A stretch of 64,000 bases of DNA, taken from positions 10,868,001 through 10,932,000 of the forward strand of contig CM055882.1 of the NCBI GenBank assembly GCA_029582165.1, given 5' to 3'. This stretch comes from Portulaca oleracea (lineage: Eukaryota > Streptophyta > Magnoliopsida > Caryophyllales > Portulacaceae). Under the pieces are notes generated by a model that worked only from the letters and a program-made list of their open reading frames with translations, did no database searches and was not told the origin of the DNA. Each line of letters opens with the position of its first letter. Within the stretch, counting starts at the first letter, position 1. Below, piece after piece: positions 44,574 to 56,197 of the stretch. Both the position numbers and the translations under genes were made by a program.

Positions 44574-46456
44574 AGCACTACACTGTTCAAATCAATGCCC
44601 ACTGTCTCATGCTCTTCCAACTTCCTCTTGTTTGTCAAAATTTCCTTCAAAAATTTAGCGTAGGAAGGCATTTGAGACAGGGCATCGGTGAATGGAATGT
44701 TAATATGAAGTTTCTTGAGGACCTCCAAGAACTTCCCGAATTGCTTATCACTTTTAGCCTTAGCCAATCTTTGAGGGAAAGGCAAGGGTGGAGTGTAAAC
44801 TCTTTGGGGAACTCTTGTTGCATCCTTAGAAACTTCTTTCTCAACTTGCACATCAACATCAATCACAGGTTCTTTAGGAGGCACATTTACCTCTTCATGC
44901 ACATCATTACTCACATCAGCATTCACATCATTCACAACATTCTCAACATCAACTACATTCTCAGCAACATCATCATCATGCACATCAACAACAACATGCT
45001 CATCACACACACCCCTAGGCCCCGCCAATTGCGTTCCGCTTCTTAAGGTTATGGCATTGCATTGATCCTTTGGGTTCGCAACAGGTTGGCTAGGGAGCTT
45101 TCCTGGAGGAGTGGTGGAAGTACTAGCCTGACTAGCAATCTGAGATTCAAGCATTTTGTTGTGAGTGGCCAACTGGTCAACTCTATCAACTAAAAGCTTA
45201 ATAGTCTCTTCTTGCTGATTTTGGGACACAACCATACGTTCCACCAATGCCTTCCAGTCAGGCTTGTTGAGGTTGGGGTTGGGCTTGTTGTCTTTGGAAA
45301 CCAGGTGGTCTTTGGGGCTGTTGTTGTTGGTGCGGTCCCGTGGGATTGTTATTCCGATAGGAAAAATTAGGATGAGCTCTAAATCCCGGGTTGTAGACAT
45401 TAGAGTATGGGTCAAAGTTCTGTCTTGGGTTTCCAATGTAATTGGTCTGGTCCGAGGTCTCGGGACTAGCTAACCCAACAGGACAAAACAAGGTCTCATG
45501 CTCAAATGAATTACAAGAAGCACACGGTAGGGGAGGATTTGAATTTACATGCAAACGGTCTATCTTCTGAGTCACAGCATCTATTTTAGCGATCAAAGCG
45601 AAATGGCATCGACATCATACTTACCTCCGTTCTCGAGGAACGGGCTTGGACCATGGTGATTTGGGCGCCATTTGCTCGATCAAAGAATAGAGGTCATCGA
45701 CCGCTTTGTTCATGATGTTCCCAATGCTGCAAGAATCATCGCCCTCAACTGATCATCCACTCCATTGTAGAAGGCATGGATGGGCACCCATGGCTCAAGA
45801 CCATGATGTGGACACCGGCGAAGTAGATCCTTGAACCGTTCCCAAGCCTCGTACAGGTTCTCATCCGGCTCTTGGACGAAGGTGGATATTTGGTTGCGGA
45901 GGCTTGTCAGCTTACATGGCGGGAAATATTTGTTAAGAAATGCGCTCGCCATCTGATCAAAAGTGGTGATGGAGTTCGGCGGAAGAGAGTCTAGCCACTC
46001 CCATGCTCGATCCTCCAAGGAAAACGGAAACAATCGCAGTTTGATTGCATCCGGTGAAGCCCCGTTCGCCTTGAACGTATCGCACGCCTGGCGAAAGATA
46101 CGGAGGTGTCGGTTGGGGTCCTCACTAGGGTGACTACGAAATGGTGAAGCTTTGACCAGATTAATCAAGGAATTCTTCAGCTCAAAATCATTGTTGGCGA
46201 TGGTTGGAGGGTTGATGGCGGTGGGAGGATCTGTGACATTTGGAGCCATGTATTGTTCCAATGTTTTCGGTTGTGCTTTTCCACCGGCCATTTTCGATTG
46301 TGATGCAGACTCCTCTTCTTGCTTCTTGCTAGCTTTCTCTGTTCGCAGCCTCTTTCTTCGAGAACGGAAAGTGCGTTCAATCTCAGGATCGAACTCAAAT
46401 TCCGGAGATTTTTGCATACACCAAGAGTACCTAGCAAAACAAGAAATGAGACACAA
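44492..46456 (-). pseudogene. Athila copy A: gag
   Basis: Three overlapping frames. 46456-45710 carries the capsid-like domain (FELKNSLINLV, LFPFSLEDRAWEWLDSLP, FLNKYFPP). 45596-45258 has a zinc knuckle CASCNSFEHETLFC (CX2CX4HX4C) followed by a Q/P-rich linker. 45436-44492 carries the gag-protease linker with an Asp/Val-rich low-complexity stretch. Frameshifts lie near 45600-45710 and 45260-45430. The block starts about 105 bp after the (damaged) primer site. Confidence 0.9.
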
Positions 46457-46561
46457 TCAATCGCAAGTAAAGGAAAGAAAAAGGAAGAAAATGAAAATAA
46501 AAATAAAGAAAAACAGCTTAGTCAATCTAAGAGTCTTCGCTTAATGGCTACTAAGGACAAA

Positions 46562-46576
46562 GTCCGTGCGGCGCCA
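46562..46576 (-). other. Damaged primer-binding site of copy A
   Basis: The site equivalent to 58911-58929 reads gtccgtgcggcgcca here: the central part of the tRNA-Asp complement is lost, and the adjoining LTR end is also about 12 bp shorter. Confidence 0.7.
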
Positions 46577-46584
46577 AAACTTAG

Positions 46585-47861
46585 CGACGGGTACTATTGT
46601 AGCAATGTCAAGGTCGATCCCACAGGGACTTGGTCTAGTAACTCAGTGAACTATCCCTCTACTTGATTGCTAAGCTAATCGGGTTGATGAATTGTTTATG
46701 ACTTCTAATGAACTAACTAAATCTAAAGTGGACTAGAAAGGATTAACTAGAGGTAATTCGATGGATGAAGACTTCTAGGGTTTTACTCACCTAACAACAG
46801 TGCGAAACCATTAAAGCAAGCACAAGAAAATAACTCGAACGAATCAAGAATCGATGACCTCTAAATTCTATCGCCCTTTCGATGCTAAATAGAATTATCC
46901 TGACTAACCTAATCAACAACTTTCGTCTGCTTTTCAGGTTAAACAGAATTAAAGTTCTAAGAAAGGTCGGGTTATCTAATGATTCCCTAGTCTACTACTC
47001 CTTTTTCAACTTTCGTAGGCCTAGGTAGAAGGGTTGGTGGTCAAATTCCCCTAATTCAACTTTCGGTACTTCTTAGGTTAATTTCTGAATTACAAACATC
47101 CAAGGCCTTAAGAACATTCGTAAGCAAGAAAAACGCAACCTTCTATTGATTCAATTGAGAATTCAAGCACAAACTAAAACATTTCTAATCAAACTCCATA
47201 TTGATGGTTCATAAAACCCTAGAAAGAACGAAATCTACTCACAAGTATTCATTGAAAACAAGAAATACGTTCTAAACATGGTAATCAAATCTAGAATTAA
47301 GGAAGAGAAAGTGAGAAGAGGAAAGCAAACACTAGGGAGAAATTCGTAGGATTCTCTCAAGAATTTCACAAGAGTGTTGCGTGCTCCTTCTCGAATTCCA
47401 AATCTTCAATGCCTTCGAATTGATTCTTGATGAATGGAGGTGTTTTTGGTGAAGAATTCCTCTCTAAAAATCTCTTTTCGCCCGAATAGCGATAACGCGT
47501 TCCCCTCTTTTCCCGGTTATCTCCGCAAAATAATCGCCATGAGCGAAAACACTCAACCATGGTCCGTGGCTGTCACCACGGGCAGCCCGTGGTTGGCTCT
47601 GGTTCGCTGTTTTCTACTCGTTTCTTGTTGAAATTTTTACCACGGTCCTATCAACAATAGTTGATGCCCGTGGTACCCTTGGCCTTACCAAATTTGCTCC
47701 AAAAATCGCCTTTTTAGCCCTAAACCTGAAAATAAATGCCAAAAACGCAAAGACCAAGTGTAAATAGAGAAATAGGGAAGATTAAACACCTTTTTAGCCA
47801 AAAATCACCATGATTATGCTTCTAAAATACCTAAAAATAAGTGCAAATAATGCACTTATCA
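46585..47861 (-). mobile_element. Complete internal Athila LTR (about 1.28 kb)
   Basis: Starts TGATAAGTGCATTATTTGC at 47861 on the minus strand, directly after the polypurine stretch gcatggaggggt, and ends next to the primer site near 46585. The start and adjoining tract are typical of Athila-group LTRs. It contains at 47577-47594 the palindrome CCACGGGCAGCCCGTGG. Copy B's LTR matches 46585-47345 only. Confidence 0.8.
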
Positions 47862-48609
47862 ACCCCTCCATGCTAAAACCTTGCTTGTCCCCAAGCAATT
47901 ACTAGACTCAAAACTAGGAAAAATGGACTCAAAAGAAGAAAAAGAAAAGAAAGACTCGAACATCCTATGTACAAGCCCCCTCAGGTAAGCCTTAGCAGAA
48001 CTCTCAAGCAACTTTGTCCAACCAAAACACAACCCTAAAGCGATTTAAAATATTTTAGCACAAGATAGAGGGAGATTTTCGGAAAGGATTTAGGGGAATC
48101 ACACCATCAAGATCAAATTAGTCACCCTTCCGTCACCGAATTAGCGAGAGAACACATGTATGAGTATGAAACTAAAACGATTGAGAGCAATCCTCACTTT
48201 TGGGAATGTGGAAGCACTCCCCTCATGTGTTTTCAAAATGAAGTCAATGTTTGGTTCTCTCAATACTCTAGCCTAGGAAACAATCTACCATATGCTTGAT
48301 GATCATCTCAATTCTCTACCGCTATATGCAAAATGCAAATGACAATCAAGAGGTCTTTGAAAGGGTTGTAACGGGGCTAAGGTTAGGGGTAAAGGACGGA
48401 AAATATTTGGATAAGTGGAGCTCGAAGCCAAGCTTGGAGTTATACTTTTCCAACCTCATTCAATGTCATTGAACCTTACTCGCCCATAAACAATCACAAC
48501 AATCCCGAAACATTTATTAGAACCCGCCTCATTACTAAACTCCTCACTTGCCATCACACTTGTGCTCCCTTTTTTTTTATTGTGAATTTTTTTTTCGAAG
48601 CAAGTGATT
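47581..48609 (-). repeat. Tandem duplication unit X1
   Basis: First copy of a tandem repeat of about 1.03 kb, covering the first 280 bp of the LTR, the polypurine tract and about 0.75 kb of the non-coding region before it. It differs from unit X2 by only a few substitutions and small indels. Confidence 0.9.
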
Positions 48610-49633
48610 GGCAGCCCGTGGTTGGCTCTGGTTCGCTGTTTTCTACTCGTTTCTTGCTGAAATTTTTACCACGGTCCTATCAACAGTAGTTGATACCCGT
48701 GGTACCCTTGGCCTTACCAAATTTGCTCCAAAAATCGCCTTTTTAGCCCTAAACCTGAAAATAAATGCCAAAAACGCAAAGACCAAGTGTAAATAGAGAA
48801 ATAGGGAAGATTAAACACCTTTTTAGCCAATAATCACCATGATTATGCTTCTAAAATACCTAAAAATAAGTGCAAATAATGCACTTATCAACCCCTCCAT
48901 GCTAAAACCTTGCTTGTCCCCAAGCAAGTACTAGACTCAAAACTAGGAAAAATGGACTCAAAAGAAGAAAAAGAAAAGAAAGACTCGAACATCCTATGTA
49001 CAAGCCCCCTCAGGTAAGCCTTAGCAGAACTCTCAAACAACTTTGTCCAACCAAAACACAAAAGCGATTTAAAACATTTTAGCACAAGATAGAGGGAGAT
49101 TTTCGGAAAGGATTTAGGGGAATCACACCATCAAGATCAAATTAGTCACCCTTCCGTCACCGAATTAGCGAGAGAACACATGTATGAGTATGAAACTAAA
49201 ACGGTTGAGAGCAATCCTCACTTTTGGGAATGTGGAAGCACTCCCCTCATGTGTTTTCAAAATGAAGTCAATGTTTGGTTCTCTCAATACTCTAGCCTAG
49301 GAAACAATCTACCATATGCTTGATGATCATCTCAATTCTCTACCGCTATATGCAAAATGCAAATGACAATCAAGAGGTCTTTGAAAGGGTTATGTGAGGC
49401 TAAGGTTAGGGGTAAGGACGGAAAATATTTGGATAAGTGGAGCTCGAAGCCAAGCTTGGAGTTATACTTTTCCAACCTCATTCAATGTCATTGAACCTTA
49501 CTCGCCCATAAACAATCACAACAATCCCGAAACATTTATTAGAACCCGCCTCATTACTAAACTCCTCACTTGCCATCACACTTGTGCTCCCTTTTTTTTT
49601 GTGAATTTTTTTTTTCGAAGCAAGTGATTGGCA
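48610..49633 (-). repeat. Tandem duplication unit X2 with partial LTR
   Basis: Second copy. 48610-48890 is the first 280 bp of the LTR, cut at the palindrome's centre (ggcagcccgtgg), with the polypurine tract at 48891-48902. The X1/X2 joint and the far end share the 4-bp microhomology ggca (gattggcagcccg versus gattggcaagtg). Confidence 0.9.
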
Positions 49634-50900
49634 AGTGAAAATCATATACAAAATTAATTACAAAACTTGGCAGGTTTTGCTAACATAGCCACTACATTGA
49701 TGCTACATAAGTGAGAAAAATCCCAACACTTCCTATTCATTACTTTCCCAACACACTGTTTTGCGAATGTATTCACAATAAACCCCATCAACCACACTCA
49801 ATATACTCCAAGCAATGGCTTAAGGTAGGAAGATATGTAATTGGCCAAGGCTTATAATTTCAGATTATTCCGAGAAAACGGAGTAATCAAAGGCTAGAAG
49901 AAGGGTTAAAGGCGGAGAATTACATGAATAGGGTGGCTATTTGGTATTGTAGCTACAATAAGTGCGAATGAACGCCTCAATCATGTTGTCAATGCATGAT
50001 GCAAAGTGCAGTTTCAAAGAGATGAAAAGGAAGTTCTAGAGATCGCAACCAAGGTTGAGTCGCACATGGAAATATGAGACTAATGAAAATGATTAGTCAT
50101 TTTGGCTTAGTGGTCTCACGGGTTTGTTCTCAACAACCAATCAAAGAACATAAACATACAAATGCTAAGCTCACATCAAAGGGTTAAGAAGGGCAATAAA
50201 TCTCAACTATCAAGATGTAAACCCAAATCAAGATGTTTTCGAAATTTCTTTTCAAATCTTTGAATCACTTACGGGCTACGCAAAGGCTAAACAAAGCTAC
50301 AAGAAATACTAGCTGGCTTACAATCATCATCGGAGGCTTCCCTAACCTAATCCTAAGGCTATTCTAATATTTTTTTTCTTTTTGCTTGATTTTTTCTAAT
50401 TTTTTTTGGCTTTTCTTTTTTTTTCTTTTCTTTTTTTTTCTATTTATAACTAGATGAACTAAATGCAATTAGACTAAATGCAAACTACATGCTTAAGTTG
50501 TTACCTATGAAGATAAACAAGAAAAATAAAAGAAAGAAAGGACACACCTAGATTCATGAAACACCACTATATGCTAAATGCTGTGCAAACTATATGCATG
50601 ATGCAAAAATATGTACAAATGCATATACACAAGTCATTCTCCCAAAAATAATCACCAATCATCGAATCATAGCAACCAAATCAACAAGACAACCAAGTCA
50701 CATAAAACTAACCAACCCCTCCATGCTAGGACACAGCATTGTCCTCAATGCTAAACAGAAGCAAACAATCATAGGGGGGAAGGAAAAGTTAATGAGCAAA
50801 CATCATGCATCAGGAGGGGGCGGAGGGTAAGGGTAAGGGATCTGAGCGCCATGGCTCTCAAACCAACCACGCATCGCAGATAAACACTCGCTCATGCTAG
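49634..50900 (-). other. Athila 3' non-coding region
   Basis: Non-coding stretch between the ATHILA ORF-1-like stop and the duplicated LTR start. It has T- and A-rich tracts (50370-50450) and, at 50713-50727, acccctccatgctag, which on the minus strand reads like the polypurine tract beside the LTR (gcatggaggggt). No gene. Confidence 0.7.
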
Positions 50901-52118
50901 TCAAATGTTGGTTTGCGGCCAATCATGCCGAAGCTCAATGTGCTCCGATCGGACATACTCCCTAAGGGAGGTTTGCTCGTCACGGATCTCGCGAAGTGCA
51001 GTCGAAACATCATCCATGTTGAAAGCGTGGGAGGAGGAAGGGCCAGGTGAGTGAGGGGATTGGGGTTCGTCATGGTCGGACTCAGGATCATACGCGATAA
51101 GATCCAAGGGAACCGGGTCTCCATTCCCTCCCGGTAGGAAGGAGAAGTTGGCCCGATTTTGGATAGTCGTTCGGGCCACATTGGGCAACTGCATAAGCTG
51201 CCGATTTGGGTACCTCCAGTAAATGTTACCACCCCTAGAAACAATGAAAAGCATGGTGGTCAAAGCGCTATGGTCAAGCCTCTCAGACCCGGGAATCCTA
51301 AACTCCTCATTTGGCATGACTCCGAGAGATTTTGCAATCCTCGTGACAATCCCCCCGCATGTGATCTTACCCTTTTTCCTATTAGCTATCTCTTGAAGAT
51401 GTGTAATTAAGAAAGAGTCGGGGTCCATCTGCCTACCCTCATGCATATTCTTCATGAAGAATAACTTCGCTACCCGAGGCATATTCATGCTATCATCCCT
51501 CGTGAAAAAGCTCGTCGTGAAGATGCGTTGAGCTAACCTAATCACGGGGTTTCTGATTTCGGTCGCCTTAGACCGACTAGAGTCGAAATGTTGCTCCCCG
51601 GTGATCATTTCCCAGAAAGAATCCGGGTCATACCTTGGAGGCACACGACGCTCACTAACATCAAGGGGACGCGGGAGGTGGAAAATGCTATTAAAGGTAC
51701 TCAAATTCAATTGATAGTCTTGGCCACGCAAACGGAACCTAATGACCCCCTCTTGGCAATTACGCCCATTTTGAACCTCGGTGTATAGGGTACTCAAAAA
51801 CTCCAAAGTCAAGTCCGAATAGGAAGGTTCTTTGATGTTTAGATAATCACCCAACCCCCCTCTAGCAAACAACCATTTAATGTCATCCAAAACACCCATG
51901 GATTGCAACAAAGCATCATCAACATAACGAGTAGCAACAAAACCACGGGATCTCAAACGCAAGTAATTAGCAGTTTGTATTGGGCTAGTGGCGAAAGGGA
52001 TAGGGTCATTACCTTGCTCCATAGCAGCGCGGTTTGCGGCTCGTTGAGCACGAAGCTCCCTCGGATTTGGTTCGTTGGAGGACCCAGCAGCATCAGTTCT
52101 TCTCTTTTTGGGTGCCAT
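50901..52118 (-). CDS. ATHILA ORF-1-like protein (about 405 aa)
   Basis: A continuous open frame placed downstream of pol. The likely start is ATG 52118 (MAPKKRRTDAAGSS), whose KKRR cluster resembles a nuclear localisation signal; an upstream in-frame Met at 52139 is less likely. It contains segments I recognise from the ATHILA ORF-1 family: FVATRYVDDALLQSMGVLDD, EPSYSDLTLEFLSTLY, and IRFRLRGQDYQLNLSTFNSI. A serine/proline-rich acidic segment and a short coiled-like C-terminus follow. Its position is that of the env-like gene in some Athila elements, but no signal peptide or transmembrane helix is visible, so an envelope role is not supported. Its molecular role is unknown. Only one copy exists; copy A breaks off before it. 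Confidence 0.7.
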   Translation of the reverse strand: MAPKKRRTDAAGSSNEPNPRELRAQRAANRAAMEQGNDPIPFATSPIQTANYLRLRSRGFVATRYVDDALLQSMGVLDDIKWLFARGGLGDYLNIKEPSYSDLTLEFLSTLYTEVQNGRNCQEGVIRFRLRGQDYQLNLSTFNSIFHLPRPLDVSERRVPPRYDPDSFWEMITGEQHFDSSRSKATEIRNPVIRLAQRIFTTSFFTRDDSMNMPRVAKLFFMKNMHEGRQMDPDSFLITHLQEIANRKKGKITCGGIVTRIAKSLGVMPNEEFRIPGSERLDHSALTTMLFIVSRGGNIYWRYPNRQLMQLPNVARTTIQNRANFSFLPGGNGDPVPLDLIAYDPESDHDEPQSPHSPGPSSSHAFNMDDVSTALREIRDEQTSLREYVRSEHIELRHDWPQTNI

Positions 52119-52554
52119 GGCAACTTGAAGCTCCAACAATGGTGATTTTGGAAAAATGAGAATGAAGGGTGAAGGTAGAATGGTGGTTATGGGTTAAATT
52201 GGTGGATGGGGTTGCTAATGTGAAAGGTGAAGGTGGAGTTGGTGGTGCGTGGGTTTCGAAGGTGGGTCGGATGTGGTGGCGAGGTAGGTGGTGCGTGGTG
52301 GTGAAGATGAAAAAGGTTGAAGGAGTTAGGGTTTAGGGTTTGAAGGATTCGAATTTGGTGAGAAAGAAAAAAAAAAAAGAAGAAGAAGAATAGATTGAGT
52401 ATGGAAATAAGGTTTAGGGTGTGTGAAGAATGAAGAGGAAGAAGGATGGAGTTGTTAGAGTGGGAGCTAGGGTTTGAAAATAGGTGAAAGAAGGAGGAAG
52501 AATGAATGAATTGAGTGAGAAAAGGGGGAAAAACGAACAAAACCTGCGCAGACC

Positions 52555-52872
52555 AGCCGCCACGGTCCGTGGCTGCCACCACGGGCAGCCCGTGGTTGGT
52601 GCTAGTCTGCTAGGCTCACGCAGAAGAAAAAAAAAATTTTTTAAGCAAATTTCCAGCCACCACGGTCCAAGGTCAGAACCTCGGGCAAACCGAGGTTGGC
52701 CCTGGAAAGCCAACTTTCCTCAACGAATGAAGTCCAGGCTACCACGGTCTGAGGTCAGAACCTCGGGCAGACCAAGGTTGGGTCTGGAAAACTGTGCTTC
52801 TTGAACAAATGAAATCCAGACGAACCACGGTCCGAGGTTTTCACCACGGGCATCCCGTGGTTGGCTCTGGAA
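52555..52872 (-). repeat. Four-unit palindromic minisatellite
   Basis: Four diverged units spaced about 85-95 bp (starting near 52560, 52658, 52742 and 52825). Each has 'ccacggtccgaggt...cgggcanrccg(t/a)ggttggctctgg'. The first contains the perfect palindrome CCACGGGCAGCCCGTGG; the others are variant palindromes. The same motif occurs in the LTR (47577) and at 40447 and 48610. Confidence 0.85.
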
Positions 52873-53396
52873 CTTCATTATGAGCTGGTTTTCGAATTGC
52901 CTTCCACACCCTTTTTTTTCTTCTATTTTTTTCACTCAAGTTTTAACAGTTCTTTTCTTGCAAAACTCCCTCAAACTCCCTTGTTTCTTCATTCCTTCTA
53001 ACTCAAACATTTTTCACTCATTAAACCATCAAGACACCCTAGAAACCAACTCCTCCATGCTAATTTCCCTTGCTCAAACTCACTCTTACACTCCCTAAAA
53101 CTCTCTCTTTTTTTTTTTTACTCACAAATACTCACAAAAATTTACACTATACAAAAGAGAAACACGGTTAAAACAAGAGAAAAATCAAAGAAAAGAAACA
53201 AAACGAAAATGAAATGAACTAAGGAAAATAAGGAAGAAAAAAAAACTAGGAAACAGAAAGGAAAATGAAAAGAAAGAAAGATAAACTCCTAAAAAGAAAA
53301 AAAAATGGAAAGGGAAAGAAAAGTAATTAAAAAGCTTGGGTTGCCTCCCAAGAAGCGCTAATTTAACGTCTTAAGCTAGACGATACATACCTCAAG
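52848..53396 (-). repeat. Post-pol non-coding tail, copy B
   Basis: Near-identical to 40447-40999, directly after copy B integrase. Here it continues into the minisatellite, giving the intact arrangement that is cut in copy A. Confidence 0.85.
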
Positions 53397-55090
53397 TCAT
53401 ACGGGATTGGCGAGGACATAACATGCGGCCTTCTCCTCAATTTGGCCTGTGATGTAAGGCTTAAGTCGCTGCCCGTTGACCTTGAATGTGCCGGTAGACT
53501 CACTCCAAACTTCCACAGCTCCATGGGGATATGCTTTCATAACTTGGAATGGCCCGGACCACCGGGATTTCAGCTTTCCCGGAAACAATCTCAATCTCGA
53601 GTTAAACAAAAGGACCATGTCTCCTGCCTTAAACCTCTTTGGCAAGATGAACTTGTCATGCCACTTCTTGGTCCTTTCCTTGTAGATCCTCGAACTCTCA
53701 TAAGCTTGCAACCTCAATTCCTCCAATTTTTGCAATTGAAGCATTCGCTTCTCACCGGTTGCCTTTGCATCAAAATTCAGAGTTCGAACTGCCCAAAATG
53801 CTCGATGTTCCAACTCCACGGGCAAATGACACGGCTTCCCATACACCAACCGGAATGCAGTGGTGCCGAGGGGAGTTTTGAACGCCGTCGATGCGCCATG
53901 GCGTCGTCAAGCTTCAATGACCAATCCTTTCGAGATCGGTCAACCGTCTTCTCGAGAATGCTCTTCAACTCACTATTCGAAAGCTCTACTTGCCCGCTTG
54001 TTTGAGGATGGTAAGGTGTTGTCACCCTATGGAACACCCCGTACTTCTTCAGGAGAGTTTCTAGCGGCGATTCTGAAAATGGGTGCCGTTATCGCTCAAT
54101 AAGGCTCTAGGAGTGCCAAATCGAGCGAAAATGTTCTTCTTGAGGAATTTGATGACGACCCTTGAGTCATTCGTCGGAGATGCAATCGCCTCCACCCACT
54201 TGGATATGTAATCCACAGCAACAAGGATGTAGAGGTTCTTGTGAGATGGAGGAAAAGGACCCATAAAGTCTATCCCCCACACGTCGAAGAGCTCAACCTC
54301 AAGAATTCCGCTTTGGGGCATCTCGTGCCTCTTGGAAATGTTACCCATCCGTTAAAAACGATCACATGCTAGCACATACTCCCTTGCATCCTTGGTGAGG
54401 GTCGGCCAATAGAAGCCGCCTTGCAAGACCTTGGAAGCGGTTTTATCGGGGCCGAAATGTCAACCATAGGTCGTGGAATGGCAATGATGTAGCACCCCTT
54501 GAACTTCTTCCTCCGAAATGCATCTCCGGTAAACCCCATCGGCACATAGCTTGAAAAGAAGTGGTTCTTCCCAAACAAAGCTCTTCACCTCGAATAGGAA
54601 CCTCTTCTTTTGTTGATATGATAAGTCCGATGGCAACACTCCACACACAAGATAATTGACGTAGTCGGCATACCATGGAATGAATGGGGTACACACGGCC
54701 ATGAGCTTCTCTTCTGGAAAAGAATCATCAATAGGGAACTTCTCCTTCGGAACATCCTCCAATCGAGAGAGATGATCGGCTACCACTTTTTGCAATCCGG
54801 GCTTGTCCCGAATTTCTAAATCGAACTCTTGGAGTAATAACACCCAACGAATGAGCCGAGGTTTAGAGTGCGACTTCTTCATGAGGTGTCGAATGGCGGC
54901 ATGATCGGTGAACAAAATCACCTTGGAGTTGATCAAATATGGTCGAAACTTCTCCAGTAACGACCGCCAAGAACTCCTTCTCTGGTGGCGTAGTTGAATT
55001 GAGCCTCATCGAGTTCGGCTCGCATAGTAGATGGCGAAAGGCTTGCCATCTCTTCTTTGCCCTAAAGCATTTGATGCGTAATCACTCGCA
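53397..55090 (-). pseudogene. Athila pol copy B: RNase H and integrase, broken
   Basis: Homologous to 41000-42844 but cut into frames at 53397-53849, 53777-54037, 54061-54348 and 54460-54936. The core motifs are still readable ([34 protein letters not shown]) between many 1-8-bp indels. The zinc finger is interrupted by a stop near 54355. The RNase H start is scrambled at 54950-55130, where several short deletions cluster. Confidence 0.88.
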
Positions 55091-56197
55091 TCACACATCA
55101 CTTGACGGTAAACTCAATCCGGGCTTGCATAATAGGTGCGATGTCAAAGCTTCTTTCAACCTGTTGAAAGCACTCAAGCAAACATCATCAAATTCAAAAG
55201 GCACATCTTTGACAAGCAATCGGGTGAGAGGTCTAGCAATTTTCGAAAAATCTTTTATGAACCGTCGGTAGAAACCAACGTGTCCAAGAAAACTCCTAAC
55301 ACCCTTAACAGAAGTTGGAGGTGGTAATTTTTCAACCACCTCAACCTTTGCTTTGTCAACCTCAATGCCTTTGCTTGACACAACATGACCAAGGACTACA
55401 CCCTCTTGTACCATGAAATGACACTTCTCCCAATTCAAAACCAAATTCACTTCTTCACATCGAGACAACACTTTAGCAAGATTTCTTAAACAATGATCAA
55501 AAGAATTGCCTTAGACTGAAAAATCATCCATAAACACCTCCATAATGTCCTCAATAAAATCAGAGAAAATAGCCATCATGCATCGTTGAAAAGTAGCGGG
55601 TGCATTACACAACCCAAATGGCATTCTCCTATAGGCAAATGTACCGTAAGGACATGTAAAGGTGGTCTTTTCCTGATCACTAGGGTGGATAGGGATTCGG
55701 AAAAACTCGGAATACCCATCTAGATAACAAAAGAATGAATTATTCGCCAGTCTTTCAAGCATTTGGTCAATGAAGGGGAGAGGGAAATGGTCTTTACGGG
55801 TGGCATCATTCAACTCATGAATCAATACACATCCTCCACCCCAGAATGATCCTGGTAGGAATCAACTCATTGTTCTCATTTTTCACCACTCATCCCCTTT
55901 CTTAGGTACAACATGCACCGGGCTCACCCACTCACTATCAGAAATAGGGTAGATAATCCCAGCATCAAGTAATTTCAAGACCTCTTTTTTCACCACCTCT
56001 TTCATGTTAGGGTTTAACCTTCTTTGACTTTGAATGGTGGGTTTATAATCATCTTCCATCAAAATCCTATGTATGCAAAATGAGGGACTAATTCCTTTAA
56101 GGTCATCTATGGTATAACCAATGGCCTTACGATGCGACCTAAGGACTCTCAACAATGAATCAATCTCAGCATCATTCAAGTTTGCATTCACAATCAC
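55091..56197 (-). pseudogene. Athila pol copy B: reverse transcriptase, broken
   Basis: Fragments 56197-55883, 55825-55511 and 55471-55091 match copy A. The FMDDFSV box is present, but the next residue is replaced by a stop (tcagtctaag at 55511). The YRKLNDA region is deleted/scrambled at 55815-55890. It retains [14 protein letters not shown], in which copy A lost one Arg. Confidence 0.88.

Noticed and set aside
50901..52118. Envelope protein of an infectious element
   Set aside because: No signal peptide or transmembrane segment is visible; similarity is to ATHILA ORF-1, not to envelope proteins.
47577..52872. Rho-independent-like terminators or operators at the palindromes
   Set aside because: Bacterial concepts do not apply; the palindromes are repeat units of a plant retroelement.
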